From positions 372,001 to 436,000 of the forward strand of contig NZ_BNAS01000006.1 of assembly GCF_014653785.1 (NCBI RefSeq): DNA of 64,000 nt, written 5' to 3'. Source of the stretch: Promicromonospora soli. Lineage in GTDB: Bacteria; Actinomycetota; Actinomycetes; Actinomycetales; Cellulomonadaceae. Within the stretch, counting starts at the first letter, position 1. Every line of letters starts with the position of its first letter. Of the stretch, positions 14,069 through 23,144 are shown piece after piece. The notes under the pieces were generated by a model. The model saw only the letters and a program-made list of their open reading frames with translations. It did not search any database and had not been told where the DNA came from. The translations under genes and the position numbers were made by a program.

Positions 14069-15319
14069 TCACCCTTCCCTGCTCGGACTGGCGGGGGTGG
14101 GTCGTGTGACGCCCCTAACGGCGCCGTCGGGCACTTCGGGCGGTGGCTCGCCCTTCTCGTCGTCTCCGGCGTCCTCTCCGGCGTCGTCTCCGGCCGGCAC
14201 TGCGTCGGGGCGGCTGCGCAGCGTGCCGAACACTGACCACGCCACCGAGATGAGCGGGACCGCGACGATCGCGCCGAGGATGCCGCCGACCACCGTGCCG
14301 CCCGTGACGCCCAGGGCGACCACCACGGGGTGCAGCGAGACCTGCCTTCCCATGATGAGCGGCTGCAGCACGTGCCCCTCGAGCTGGCCGATGCCGGCGA
14401 TGCCGAGCGTGACGATGAGGGCGATCAGGATTCCGTCCGCCGCGAGCGCCACCACCGCCGCGATGATCATCGCAAGGGGCGCGCCGATGAGCGGGATGAA
14501 CGTACCGATGAACACGAGCACGGCCAGGGGTGCCGCGAGGGGCACGCCGAGGATGGACAGGAAGATGCCCGCGAGGATGCCGTTGGTGATCGCGACGAGC
14601 ACGATGCCGCGGGTGTAGCCGGAGAACGTGTTCCAGCCGGCGCCCGCCACGGCCTGCCACCGGTCGCGGGTGCGCACGGGCACCTGGGTCATGAACCAGC
14701 CCCACATCTTGGCACCCGAGGCGAGGAAGAAGACCGTGCAGAAGATCGCCAGCGCCAGCACGGCGACGCCCTCGACGATCGAGCCGGCGCTCTCGGCCGC
14801 GCGGCTGACGAGGGTCTGGGAGTTCTCCTGGATCCAGCGGGCGGCCTCGCCGATCCACTGGTCGCGCGTGTCGACCTCGACGTCGACCGGCAGCGGGTTG
14901 TTCTCGATGAGGTCGACGATCTGGTCGATGCCGGTGTTGAACTCTCCCGCGAGCTTTTCCCACTGGCCGGCCACGGAGACGACGACGTACGCCACGAGGC
15001 CGCCGACGACGAGGAGGCCGGACAGGATGGCCGCCGCCGTGGCCAGGGCGCGGTGCATGACCCGGGCGTAGAAGTCGGTCACCGGGTTGAGCACCGCGGT
15101 GAAGACCAGCGCGAGGAACACCGCCACGAAGACGATCAGCACCTGCGTGACCGCCCAGAACACCAGGGCGATCCCGGCCACCAGGACGATCAGGCGCCAC
15201 GACCAGCCGGCGGAGGCGCGCAGCCAGGGCGGCGGGGCGGGCTGGGCCGGCGCCGGGTCGCCGTGCCGTGCGGCGTCTGCGTGTGGTGCGGGGTCAGACA
15301 CCGAGTCAGTCTGCCTCAT
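14069..15319 (-). CDS. AI-2E family transporter, copy 1
   Basis: This 416-residue polytopic membrane protein belongs to the AI-2E/PerM (UPF0118) family. It has N-terminal helices (LIVLVAGIALVFWAVTQVL), a large extracytoplasmic segment, then the conserved GYTRGIVLVAITNGILAGIFL, FIPLIGAPLAMI and LQPLIMGRQVSLHPVVV motifs. Both termini are disordered and rich in Pro, Ala, Asp and Glu. Family members export autoinducers or act as Na/H antiporters, and the substrate here is unknown. If the ATG at 15319 is used the gene overlaps the upstream paralogue by 14 bp. A GTG at 15301 would remove that overlap. Confidence 0.85.
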   Translation of the reverse strand: MRQTDSVSDPAPHADAARHGDPAPAQPAPPPWLRASAGWSWRLIVLVAGIALVFWAVTQVLIVFVAVFLALVFTAVLNPVTDFYARVMHRALATAAAILSGLLVVGGLVAYVVVSVAGQWEKLAGEFNTGIDQIVDLIENNPLPVDVEVDTRDQWIGEAARWIQENSQTLVSRAAESAGSIVEGVAVLALAIFCTVFFLASGAKMWGWFMTQVPVRTRDRWQAVAGAGWNTFSGYTRGIVLVAITNGILAGIFLSILGVPLAAPLAVLVFIGTFIPLIGAPLAMIIAAVVALAADGILIALIVTLGIAGIGQLEGHVLQPLIMGRQVSLHPVVVALGVTGGTVVGGILGAIVAVPLISVAWSVFGTLRSRPDAVPAGDDAGEDAGDDEKGEPPPEVPDGAVRGVTRPTPASPSREG

Positions 15320-16508
15320 CTGCGGGCCCTGTGCCCTGTCCTGTGCGCCGTCCTGTGACTTCTGCCGGGACCCGCGGGGTCTTGCGCAGCTTGCTGAACA
15401 CGGCCCAGGTCACCGCGGTGAGAGGCACGGCCACTACGGCGCCGAGCAGACCGCCCAGCACCGATCCGGCCGCGACCACGAGCGCCATCACCACGGGGTG
15501 CAGCGACACCTGCTTGCCGGTGATCAGCGGCTGCAGCACGTTCGCGTCGATCTGGGCCACCACCACCATGCCGATCAGCACCACCAGCGCCAGCACCGGT
15601 CCCTTGGCGGCCAGGGCCACGAGCACGCTGATCACGATGGCCGCCACGGGGCCGATCATCGGGATGAACGCTCCGAGGAACACCACCACCGACAGGGGCA
15701 GCGCCAGCGGCACGCCGACGACGGTGAGGAAGATCCCGGCCAGCACGCCGTCCGACAGCGCGACGAAGAACATGCCGCGCGTGAACCCGGAGAACGACGT
15801 CCAGCCGGCGCTCGCGGCGGCCTGCCAGCGGTCGTGCCGGTCCTCGGGGACGAGGGTCAGCACCCAGCGCCACATGCGGTCGCCCTGGGTCAGGAAGAAC
15901 ACCGTGCAGAAGATCGCGAGCACGACGGCGGTCGCGCCCTCCGCGATGGATCCCGCGCTCTCGGCGGCCGTGGTCAGGTAGGACCCCGCGTTGGCCTGGA
16001 GCCACGCTCCGCCGTCCTGCAGCCATTCGGTCGGCGTGCCCAGGTCGGCCAGAAGCGGGATGTCGGTGACCAGCACCGCGAGGTCCGTGAGGCCGGTGCC
16101 GAACTCCGTGGCGAGGTCCTCCCACCGGCTCACCACTGAGGAGACCACGTACGTCACGAGCGCGCCGACGGCGAGCACCGCGGTCAGCAGGGACGCCGCC
16201 ATGGCGAGCCCGCGGGGCATCACGCGGTCGTAGAGGTCGCCCAGCGGCAGCAGCACGGTCGTGAAGACGAGCGCGAGGAACAGCGCGACGAACACGAGCT
16301 GGACCAGGCTCACCACGTAGAACACGAGGGCCACGGCGAGCCCGATGCCGATCAGCTTCCAGGCCAGGTCACCCGTGGACCGGATCCACGGGGCGCCGAA
16401 GGCGGCCGGCGGCGGAGTGCTTGGCTCCGGGGTCGTCGGCTGCAAGGTGGTCGGCTGCTCCGCCGCTGTCGTCGGCGCTACCGTCGGCGCGTCAGCCGTC
16501 ATCGCCAT
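15306..16508 (-). CDS. AI-2E family transporter, copy 2
   Basis: This 400-residue paralogue of the next gene has the same motif series: TGDLAWKLIGIGLAVALVF, GFTRGMFFVALSDGVLAGIF, FIPMIGPVAAIV and LQPLITGKQVSLHPVV. It is clearly a tandem duplicate, and the two are cotranscribed with overlapping or abutting ends. The N-terminal 35 residues are Thr/Pro-rich and disordered. I saw no substrate clue in the context. Confidence 0.85.
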   Translation of the reverse strand: MAMTADAPTVAPTTAAEQPTTLQPTTPEPSTPPPAAFGAPWIRSTGDLAWKLIGIGLAVALVFYVVSLVQLVFVALFLALVFTTVLLPLGDLYDRVMPRGLAMAASLLTAVLAVGALVTYVVSSVVSRWEDLATEFGTGLTDLAVLVTDIPLLADLGTPTEWLQDGGAWLQANAGSYLTTAAESAGSIAEGATAVVLAIFCTVFFLTQGDRMWRWVLTLVPEDRHDRWQAAASAGWTSFSGFTRGMFFVALSDGVLAGIFLTVVGVPLALPLSVVVFLGAFIPMIGPVAAIVISVLVALAAKGPVLALVVLIGMVVVAQIDANVLQPLITGKQVSLHPVVMALVVAAGSVLGGLLGAVVAVPLTAVTWAVFSKLRKTPRVPAEVTGRRTGQGTGPADEAD

Positions 16509-16575
16509 GCTCCCACTATTGTTTTGGGCGAATTATCCAGGGCGGACGTTAGCGGCACGTCGCTTCCCCCGACAA

Positions 16576-16593
16576 CTCATGCGCGTGCATGAG
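16576..16593. other. Inverted repeat between GNAT and AI-2E genes
   Basis: CTCATGC and GCATGAG flank a 4-nt loop. The site is downstream of the GNAT gene and about 70 bp upstream of the AI-2E start, so it could be a weak terminator or an operator. There is no further evidence. Confidence 0.35.
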
Positions 16594-16623
16594 ACCAAGT
16601 GTTCACCCGAGCCCGGGCACGGG

Positions 16624-17205
16624 CTACCGGTCCCGGCGTGACGGGGGCCGCCGGGACTGGTGCTCGCCCGCAAGGATCGCGTAGTTGAGCTCGGTGGCCC
16701 ACGCGCCGTCGTCGGGCCGGATGTCGCTCTCCACGAGGCGGGCCTCCAGGCGCATGCCGAGTCGTTGGCACACCCTGGCCGATGCCGTGTTCTCCTCGTC
16801 GATCCGCGCGAAGACCCGGTGGAAGCCGTAGGTCCCGAACGCGAGGTCGAGCGCCGCGCGGACGGCCTCGGTGGCGTACCCGGCGCCGGACGCGTCGGGG
16901 CGGAGCCCGTAGCCCACCTCCACCTGGCCGGCTCCGGTAGCCCACTTGAGGAGCACCTCGCCGACGACCTGCCGTCCCGCGCGGTCGACCACCGCAAGGA
17001 CGAGCACGTCGCCCGGGATGCTGAAGGGGGCACCCGACCAGTCGGCCAGCTTCCGCGCGGCAAACTCCGGCGTCCACGGCGGCTGGAACATGTACCGCGC
17101 GACTGCCGGCTGCGAGCGCCAGGCGAGGAACGCCTCGGCGTCGTCCGGGGTGACCGGACGCAGCTGGAGGCGCTCGGTGGTCAGGGGCCAGTGCGGGGTC
17201 GTCAC
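16624..17205 (-). CDS. GNAT acetyltransferase of the RimJ/RimL type
   Basis: The 193-residue protein starts LTTERLQLRPVTPDDAEAFL, the usual beta1-alpha1 signature of RimJ/RimL-like N-acetyltransferases. It has the acetyl-CoA pocket in GYGLRPDASGAGYATEAVRA and the final motif VFARIDEENTASARVCQRLG. The substrate cannot be predicted. The gene is monocistronic and lies just before the tRNA-Leu gene on the opposite strand. The ATG start fits the alignment. Confidence 0.85.
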   Translation of the reverse strand: MTTPHWPLTTERLQLRPVTPDDAEAFLAWRSQPAVARYMFQPPWTPEFAARKLADWSGAPFSIPGDVLVLAVVDRAGRQVVGEVLLKWATGAGQVEVGYGLRPDASGAGYATEAVRAALDLAFGTYGFHRVFARIDEENTASARVCQRLGMRLEARLVESDIRPDDGAWATELNYAILAGEHQSRRPPSRRDR

Positions 17206-17348
17206 GCCTCGCCAGTGTGCCAGCGCTCGTCGGTCACGTCACTCCCCCGCGACCCAGGTCACACCTATTTCGATTCGGGATGGGCCGCTCGCGCGTGCTA
17301 TGTTTTTCCCCGCACCGGAACGGCGGAAACGCCGGGATCGGTCCACCT

Positions 17349-17433
17349 GTCCGGGTGGCGGAATGGCAGACGCGCTAGCTTGAGGTGCTAGTGCCCTTTA
17401 TCGGGCGTGGGGGTTCAAGTCCCCCTCCGGACA
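17349..17433 (+). tRNA. tRNA-Leu (anticodon GAG)
   Basis: The 85-nt cloverleaf has acceptor strands 17349-17355 and 17426-17432 with one G-U pair, a D arm with GGCGGAATGGCAGACG, and an anticodon stem CTAGC/GCTAG around the loop TTGAGGT, giving anticodon GAG. A long variable arm typical of class II tRNAs and a T arm GGGGGTTCAAGTCCCCC follow. CCA is not encoded. A strong terminator follows. Its 3' end is repeated at 58020-58100, which marks it as an integration site. Confidence 0.95.
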
Positions 17434-17496
17434 CTCGTTGAGACAGCGACACAGAAGGCCCCCGACCTCCACGTCGGGGGCCTTCTGTGTGGTCCG
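17416..17496. repeat. Left attachment-site-like repeat (tRNA-Leu 3' end)
   Basis: This segment covers the T-arm end of tRNA-Leu, the acceptor 3' strand and the whole downstream terminator. It recurs in direct orientation at 58020-58100, with a perfect 32-bp core (17425-17456 = 58029-58060) and about 76 of 81 positions identical by my count. A duplicated tRNA 3' end of this type is the standard footprint of tyrosine-recombinase integration. Confidence 0.8.
17449..17490 (+). terminator. Strong terminator after tRNA-Leu
   Basis: An 18-bp perfect stem (17449-17466 with 17473-17490) closes on a 6-nt loop CTCCAC. The arms begin ACACAGAAGGCC and end GGCCTTCTGTGT. The copy at 58053-58094 has the same loop but two mismatched stem positions. 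Confidence 0.9.
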
Positions 17497-17918
17497 GCTG
17501 TCGCGAGGGGGCAGGCCAGGAGCGGAGCACACCGGCCGTCGCGATGAGGATGTCCAAGGACGGACCGTCACCGCAGGCGACCGGCGAAGGGCGGTGGGAC
17601 ACACCTGCCAACCCCGTCGACACCTGCCCGCCCGCTCGCTTGCCCCCGCTCGCGCGGCGCATCGACGGTGTCCGGCGGGAGGCAGGCGAGGATCGCCACA
17701 ACCAGTACGCACTACACGGTGTCGCGGCCAGCATCCTCAGGACGGGCTCATTACGACTTCGAGTCCGTCGGACGCTGCACGGAGTAGCCGGGCGTGTGGA
17801 GTCGGTGTCGGTGACGAGGTCACCGCCGACGTGTGGCCGCTGCTGAGCGGCGCCGCTCACGGTTTGGACGCTCCGTGTTCGGCAGCGGAACACTCACGCT
17901 TGTTCGCCGGGGGGCGCT
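17497..17918. other. Stretch without a recognisable gene
   Basis: These 420 bp just inside the left island boundary contain open frames in several phases, but none has a ribosome-binding site or a recognisable product. One frame that reads through the tRNA in antisense is a known type of artefact. I see no repeats or regulatory motif here. Confidence 0.5.
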
Positions 17919-19001
17919 TCACAGTGCGGCCGGTGCCAGGAGGAGACGAGCGATGATCGTGGCCACGACGCTGGAGGCGATGGTGACCGCGCGCGCGAAG
18001 GTGCCTTCGTCGAAAGGCCAGGCCTGGATGCGTTCCGCCCGCTTCTCGAGGTTCTCGGCGGCGTTGAGCAACCCGGTCTGCTGCTGCAGGACTTCCAGCG
18101 TCGGACTCTGTCCGAGGGGCCGATAGGCCTCCTCGTACAGGCTCCGTGCCCGGTCGAGCTCCCGGCGCTTCAGGGTCACCATCTGTCGGTGCAGCCCACG
18201 CAGGGAGAGGAAGAAGAGCACGATGCCAGCCAGGAGGACCACCACGGTCACGACCACCGACGGCAGATCGGCGGAGCTCGCGAGGGCCAGCGGCGTGAAG
18301 GCTCCCAGCAGCGTCCAGAACCCCGTGAAGGCCAGCGACCCGACGGCCTGAAGCCCCAGGGTGCGGTCGCCGCGGTACTTGGTCAGGGTCAGCCGGCCTC
18401 GCCCGAGGCGGTACAGGCCGAGCTGCAAGGTGGCGTAGACCCACACCGCGGTGGCCATGGGAATCCCGATGACCAGCCACGTGAGGCCCTGGATCACCGC
18501 TCCGACCGGCTCACCGGCCAGCACTTCGTCCAACGGAAGAACAAGACCGACCGTCACCGTCAAGATCACCGGGATCGCGATGCTGTCCACCCCGCGGAAG
18601 AGCCGCTCGACGTCGGGTAGCTCCTCCTCCACCACACCCGCGAGCGCCGGCCGAAGCTGCCCGAGACCGTCGCTGATGCGGGCCGCCCCCCACAAGGACA
18701 GCAGGATCGCGAACGACGTCGCTACCCGGTTCGCCACCTCCCAAGAACGGTCGGCGACCGTGGTCCATCCGAAGGCTTCCGCGCCGAGGACAACTATCAG
18801 GTTGAGCCAGGGCACGAGCGCCCAGACCAGCATCCACGCCAGCCGCCGCCCCGGTAGCGCGTCCAGGATCCGCTCGGTCAGCGGCCGCGCCGCGGAGCCG
18901 CTGGTGGGCGCCGGCGCAATGAGAGAGGCCCGCGCCGCCCCAGCAGCGGCGTGAGGCCGGCGAACCTGAGGCGTCTGCATTGCGTTGCGGTTTGTCATCA
19001 T
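17919..19001 (-). CDS. Polytopic membrane protein of unknown function
   Basis: The predicted protein has about 360 residues. It has several hydrophobic segments (LAWMLVWALVPWLNLIVVLG, SIAIPVILTVTVGLVLPL, VVVTVVVLLAGIVLFFLSL), a charged stretch after the last central helix (QMVTLKRRELDRARSLYEEAYRPLG) and a final helix at the C-terminus. I do not recognise the family. The ATG at 19001 is one of several possible starts (18980 and 18998 are alternatives), and none has a convincing ribosome-binding site. It is the first gene inside the island and is transcribed toward the tRNA. Confidence 0.65.
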   Translation of the reverse strand: MMTNRNAMQTPQVRRPHAAAGAARASLIAPAPTSGSAARPLTERILDALPGRRLAWMLVWALVPWLNLIVVLGAEAFGWTTVADRSWEVANRVATSFAILLSLWGAARISDGLGQLRPALAGVVEEELPDVERLFRGVDSIAIPVILTVTVGLVLPLDEVLAGEPVGAVIQGLTWLVIGIPMATAVWVYATLQLGLYRLGRGRLTLTKYRGDRTLGLQAVGSLAFTGFWTLLGAFTPLALASSADLPSVVVTVVVLLAGIVLFFLSLRGLHRQMVTLKRRELDRARSLYEEAYRPLGQSPTLEVLQQQTGLLNAAENLEKRAERIQAWPFDEGTFARAVTIASSVVATIIARLLLAPAAL

Positions 19002-19236
19002 GACCGCCCAGCACTCGCTTGCGAGCCGAGCAACGACCCGTCTCACTGGGCAGCGTATGCCGCCTCCACAAGGCGCGCCCACCCCGCCGATGCTGGCGGA
19101 CGGGTCGGGTGAACTTGCCGCCGCTTCTGATTCCGGGATAGCCCCGGCCTAGAATCGGGATCACGAGCGGTTCACGACGTTGAGCGCCGACTCCTCCATC
19201 GGCGTCAGTCGAGCCGCAAAGCCGGAGGAGATTGCG

Positions 19237-20289
19237 ATGAAGGCAGTTGTGTACCACGGACCCGGTCAGAAGGCCTGGGAGGACGTCCCCAACCCAGCGC
19301 TGAGGGACCCGACGGACGCGGTCGTCAAGGTCGAGACCACCACGATCTGCGGCACCGACCTGCACATCCTCAAGGGCGACGTGCCCGCGGTCACCGACGG
19401 CCGGATCCTCGGTCACGAGGGCGTCGGGGTCGTGACCGAGGTAGGCGACGCCTGTACCAAGGTCAAGGTCGGCGACCGCGTGATCATCTCCTGCATCAGC
19501 AAGTGCATGGAGTGCGACTACTGCAGGCGGGGCCTGACCTCGCACTGCGAGACCCTGGGCGGCATCGGCTGGATCTTCGGCCACCTCATCGACGGCACCC
19601 AGGCCGAGTACGTCCGCGTGCCGTTCGCCGACAACGGGCTCATCCCGCTGCCCGACGGCGTCACCGCCGAGCAGGGCGTGATGCTCTCCGACATCCTGCC
19701 GACCGGGTTCGAGATCGGCGTGCAGTACGGACAGGTCAAGGACGGTGACGTCGTCGCCGTCGTGGGGGTCGGGCCGGTCGGCCTCGCGGCCGTCATGACC
19801 GCTCGCTCCAGCGGCGCCGCGAAGGTGATCGCCGTCGACAGCAACCCATTCCGCCTCAGGGCCGCCCGCGACTTCGGGGCCACCGACACCATAGAGGCCG
19901 GCCCTGACGCGCTCAAGCAGCTCAAGGCCTTCGGCCCAGGCGGCAAGGGCGTCGACGTGGCGATCGAGGCCGTCGGCATCCCCCCGACCTTTGCGCTCTG
20001 TCTCGACGCCATCCGCCCCGGCGGGCGGGTCGCCAACGTCGGTGTGCACGGCAAGCCGGTGACCCTCCCCATCGACCGGGACTGGATCAACAACATCACG
20101 ATCACGACGGGGCTTGTGAACGCCACGACCGCGCCGCAGCTGCTCGAGGACATCCAGGCCCGGCGGATCGCGCCCGAGAAGTTCGCGACCCACCGGTTTA
20201 CGTTCGACCAGTGGGACCAGGCCTACGACACGTTCTCCCGCGCCGCGGACGAGGAGGCGCTGAAGGTAGTCATCTCGAGCGAGGGCTGA
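19237..20289 (+). CDS. Zinc-dependent alcohol dehydrogenase (MDR family)
   Basis: This 350-residue medium-chain dehydrogenase shows the catalytic-zinc residues in TTICGTDLH and the GHEGVG motif, and the structural-zinc cysteines in CISKCMECDYCRRG plus a further Cys. The Rossmann fold is VVAVVGVGPVGLAAV. It resembles isopropanol/butanediol-type zinc ADHs. The ATG at 19237 is chosen for the strong GGAGGAG seven bases upstream, and a frame from 19180 lacks one. The flavodoxin gene follows within 41 bp, so cotranscription is likely. I saw no DevR-like box upstream. A role in reoxidising NADH during fermentation is an inference. Confidence 0.9.
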   Translation: MKAVVYHGPGQKAWEDVPNPALRDPTDAVVKVETTTICGTDLHILKGDVPAVTDGRILGHEGVGVVTEVGDACTKVKVGDRVIISCISKCMECDYCRRGLTSHCETLGGIGWIFGHLIDGTQAEYVRVPFADNGLIPLPDGVTAEQGVMLSDILPTGFEIGVQYGQVKDGDVVAVVGVGPVGLAAVMTARSSGAAKVIAVDSNPFRLRAARDFGATDTIEAGPDALKQLKAFGPGGKGVDVAIEAVGIPPTFALCLDAIRPGGRVANVGVHGKPVTLPIDRDWINNITITTGLVNATTAPQLLEDIQARRIAPEKFATHRFTFDQWDQAYDTFSRAADEEALKVVISSEG

Positions 20290-20329
20290 GTCCTCGCGGC
20301 GCTCGAACGACGATGTGAAGGGATACGTG

Positions 20330-20845
20330 ATGACTGCTGTCGTGCTCTATGAGTCGATGTTCGGGAACACCCGCCAGATCGCCCAGGCGATCGGCGACGG
20401 CCTCTCGGACTTCACCGATGTCCGCGTGGAACCTGCGTCGGCGGGTCCCGATCTGGCGGTCGACCTGGTGGTGATCGGTGCGCCCACCCATGCGCACAGT
20501 CTGCCAAGGGCGTCTTCAAGGGGGGATGCGGCGAAATGGGCGGCCGATCCGGAACAGCATCTGGACCTCGACCCCGACGCGTCCAAGCCCGGGGTCCGGG
20601 AGTGGATCGAGTCCCTCTCGACCGCGCCGGCCGCTTGGGCCGCGTTCGGCACACGCGTGGACATCCCACGCATCTTCGCCGGCGATGCGTCGGCGGGGAT
20701 CGAGCGACGGATCCGCCGCCTCCATTCACGTCCGGTTGCCGATTCCGAGTGCTTCCTCGTGACCACGAAGAACGTGCTCGTGGACGGCGAGCTCGATCGG
20801 GCTCGTGCGTGGGGGCGGTCGCTCGGCCAGGCCATGATCAAGTGA
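20330..20845 (+). CDS. Flavodoxin domain protein
   Basis: The 171-residue protein begins MTAVVLYESMFGNTRQIAQA, the FMN phosphate-binding loop of long-chain flavodoxins, and has VVIGAPTHAHSLPRA in the second FMN loop. It resembles the second flavodoxin at 36819-37346 (VVYESMFGNTEAVARAIGEG), so the island carries two paralogues. GAAGGGA precedes the ATG at 20330, and a GTG at 20315 is an alternative. It likely shuttles electrons or acts as a menaquinone-dependent oxidoreductase. The partner is unknown. Confidence 0.85.
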   Translation: MTAVVLYESMFGNTRQIAQAIGDGLSDFTDVRVEPASAGPDLAVDLVVIGAPTHAHSLPRASSRGDAAKWAADPEQHLDLDPDASKPGVREWIESLSTAPAAWAAFGTRVDIPRIFAGDASAGIERRIRRLHSRPVADSECFLVTTKNVLVDGELDRARAWGRSLGQAMIK

Positions 20846-20853
20846 CAGAGGAC

Positions 20854-21504
20854 ATGACTTCGGGACGCCGGTCGGCGCTCGGCGCTGTCGCTGCGGCGGC
20901 GGCGATAGTCGCCACGTGGGCCGTGCGGCGCGCGTCCCTTCGTTGGGGCGCGAGCGACGAGGAGCTCCGGATGCCGCTGCCCGGCGACGACGTCCTACCT
21001 GCGCCCGACCTGATGGCCACCCGGGCGATCACGATCAACGCCCCGAGTTCACGCGTGTGGCCGTGGGTCGCGCAGCTCGGCCAGAATCGCGGTGGCTTCT
21101 ACACGTACGACTGGCTCGAGAACCTGGTCGGCAGCGACATCCACAGCTCGAACGTCATCGTGCCTGCGCTCCGCATCCGCGCCGTCGGCGACGAGGTCCG
21201 CCTCGCCCCTCCCGTGGCGCTGAAGGTCGCCGCCGTCGAAGATGGGCGCCACCTCGTGCTAAGCGGCGCCGTCGGTCCAGACGGCACCGGTGCCGCGGCC
21301 CCGTACGACTTCACCTGGGCCTTCGTGCTCATCGAGCGCGCGCCAGGCATCACCCGCCTCATCGTGCGCGAGCGCTTCGCATATCTCGCCGGATGGGCGG
21401 CCGCGCTCGTCGAGCCCGTCGAGATGGTGAGCTTCTTCATGTCGGAGCGAATGCTCCGCGGCATCCGGGAGCGCGCCGAGCGCCCGACGCCGGCTGGGGA
21501 CTGA
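20854..21504 (+). CDS. SRPBCC-family protein with N-terminal anchor, copy 1
   Basis: The 216-residue protein has an N-terminal hydrophobic helix ([18 protein letters not shown]) followed by a START-like/SRPBCC domain: [20 protein letters not shown], then [13 protein letters not shown], and a C-terminal helix ending [12 protein letters not shown]. Such proteins bind hydrophobic ligands, but no ligand is known. The gene follows the flavodoxin within 10 bp. A GTG at 20842 overlapping the flavodoxin stop is an alternative start. A second copy lies at 22455, and a C-terminal scrap of a third is at 49542. Confidence 0.75.
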   Translation: MTSGRRSALGAVAAAAAIVATWAVRRASLRWGASDEELRMPLPGDDVLPAPDLMATRAITINAPSSRVWPWVAQLGQNRGGFYTYDWLENLVGSDIHSSNVIVPALRIRAVGDEVRLAPPVALKVAAVEDGRHLVLSGAVGPDGTGAAAPYDFTWAFVLIERAPGITRLIVRERFAYLAGWAAALVEPVEMVSFFMSERMLRGIRERAERPTPAGD

Positions 21505-21511
21505 GCAAGCC

Positions 21512-22222
21512 ATGCGCGCACCGGCCGAGCCCGATACCCCATCCGGGGCGGACCAACGCCGGTCGGAGCGACGAGAGCGGGGCCGGTGGATCGTGGCGGT
21601 CTCGGCGGGCGAGGGAGTCGGCTTCGCGATCGCTACCGCCTTGGCGGTCCTCACGATCGGCGGCGGGATCGATGGGCCGGGCCGGTTGGCGCTCGCGGTA
21701 GTCGGCGGCGCATTCGAGGGCACGGCACTCGCGCTCGGGCAGTACCTCGGCATGCGTGAGGGTCACCCGGTCGCGTGGCGGTGGATCGCCGCAACTGCTC
21801 TTGCGGGCGCGTTCGCCTGGGCACTCGGGATGTTGCCCAGCACGGCTGGCATCGACCTCGGCTCACCCGTGGCGCTGATCACGATAGGGGTCGGCGGGAT
21901 CGTGCTCCTGGCGAGCATCCCCGTCGCGCAGTGGCTCGTGCTCGCTCGGCCACGTACGTTCCGGTGGGTTCCGGTGAACGCCGGTGCATGGGCGGTCTCG
22001 ATACTCTGGACATTCGCCCCGTCGCCGTTCATCGACGAACGCAGCCCGATTCCGTTGATCGTGGCCCTCTACGTGGTGGCTGGGATCCTGATGGCCGTCA
22101 CCTTCGCGTCCCTGACCGCCGGCGTCGCACGCACCATGTTCTTTCCCAGACGTGACGGCTCCGGTCAGCCCTCCGGCGCGCGAGGCAGCTCGACTGTGCG
22201 TCCTGACCCTTCGTGGCCGTAA
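21512..22222 (+). CDS. Polytopic membrane protein, about 6 helices
   Basis: The 236-residue protein has a short charged N-terminus (RRSERRERGRW) and about six hydrophobic segments (for example GEGVGFAIATALAVLTIGG, ALITIGVGGIVLLASIPVAQ, LIVALYVVAGILMAV). The pattern EGTALALGQYLGMR followed by WRWIAATALAGAFAWALG resembles the membrane protein at 54336-54920, so the two are probably distant paralogues. It begins 7 bp after the SRPBCC gene. No function is recognisable. Confidence 0.7.
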   Translation: MRAPAEPDTPSGADQRRSERRERGRWIVAVSAGEGVGFAIATALAVLTIGGGIDGPGRLALAVVGGAFEGTALALGQYLGMREGHPVAWRWIAATALAGAFAWALGMLPSTAGIDLGSPVALITIGVGGIVLLASIPVAQWLVLARPRTFRWVPVNAGAWAVSILWTFAPSPFIDERSPIPLIVALYVVAGILMAVTFASLTAGVARTMFFPRRDGSGQPSGARGSSTVRPDPSWP

Positions 22223-22454
22223 ATCCGCACCCACCGACTCCTTTCCCCGAGCCAACGGCGTGACACCCAACCGTTCGGTTGCGGCGACCTCGCCATGACG
22301 ATTGGCTACAGAGATGAGTTCCGGGAGCATCCCGGATGATTGATGTGATGCACGCGCAGGCGCGGCGGCATCCCGATGACCGCGTCGGCCGCCAGGCTCC
22401 CCGCAAGTGACTTGACTCTGGATCGCGACCCCGGCAGAAGCGGAGGATCGGCGC

Positions 22455-23117
22455 ATGTCAGCACATCGCTCCCGTAGGATCGCGGCCGTCATGTCGCTGC
22501 TGGCCGGGTATCTGGCGCTGCAGTGGCTTGGGCGCAGCTACGGGTCGACCGCGACCGAGCGCAGGGCGATGATGCCCGGCGACGAATTCGTGCAGCATCC
22601 GCAGGTCGGCGCCACGCATGCGGCCAGCATTCCTACGGCGCCCGACAACATCTGGCCGTGGTTGGTGCAGGTCGGGTGGCATCGTGGCGGCTGGTACACG
22701 CCGCGATGGGTCGACTTGCTCCTGTTCCCTGACAACTGGCCGAGCGCCCAACACATCCTCGACAGCTACCAGACCCTGAAGATCGGGGACTTCGTGCCGG
22801 ACGGCGCGCCGGAGACCGAGTGCGGGTTCCTCGTCCGTGAGGTCGAGCCCGGTCGGCGGCTGCTCCTCGAGTCGACGACGCACCTGCCGCTCTCATGGCG
22901 ACAGCGCAGACTGGCACACCTGCATTGGACCTGGAGCTTCCGGCTCACGCCGGTCGACGACGGGCGCGCCACGCGGTTGGTGTTCCGGTGGCGTGCCCGA
23001 ACACGCCCCTGGTGGCTCACGGCCGGCGCGCACCTTGTGATCATCCCCGCCGACTTCGTGATGTCTCGCGGCATGCTGCGCGGGTTGCGCCGCCGCGCCA
23101 CGTCGATAGCGCGATGA
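22455..23117 (+). CDS. SRPBCC-family protein with N-terminal anchor, copy 2
   Basis: The 220-residue paralogue of the protein at 20854 has an N-terminal hydrophobic segment (AAVMSLLAGYLALQWLG), then IPTAPDNIWPWLVQVGWHRG and GWYTPRWVDLL, and the same C-terminal RGMLRGLRRRA helix. The 230 bp before it carry no gene that I can support. The next gene starts 27 bp later, so the two may share a transcript. A lipid- or quinone-binding role would be typical of the fold but is not shown. Confidence 0.75.
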   Translation: MSAHRSRRIAAVMSLLAGYLALQWLGRSYGSTATERRAMMPGDEFVQHPQVGATHAASIPTAPDNIWPWLVQVGWHRGGWYTPRWVDLLLFPDNWPSAQHILDSYQTLKIGDFVPDGAPETECGFLVREVEPGRRLLLESTTHLPLSWRQRRLAHLHWTWSFRLTPVDDGRATRLVFRWRARTRPWWLTAGAHLVIIPADFVMSRGMLRGLRRRATSIAR

Positions 23118-23144
23118 GTCCCCGCTAGAGAATGGATTCATCAG

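Noticed and set aside
14069-16508. Quorum-sensing function for the tandem AI-2E transporters
   Set aside because: The family name is historical and most members do not move AI-2. No luxS or lsr-like gene is nearby.
17375-17893. Minus-strand frame reading through the antisense of tRNA-Leu and its terminator
   Set aside because: Its end is the well-known spurious translation of a tRNA region. No family or start signal supports it.
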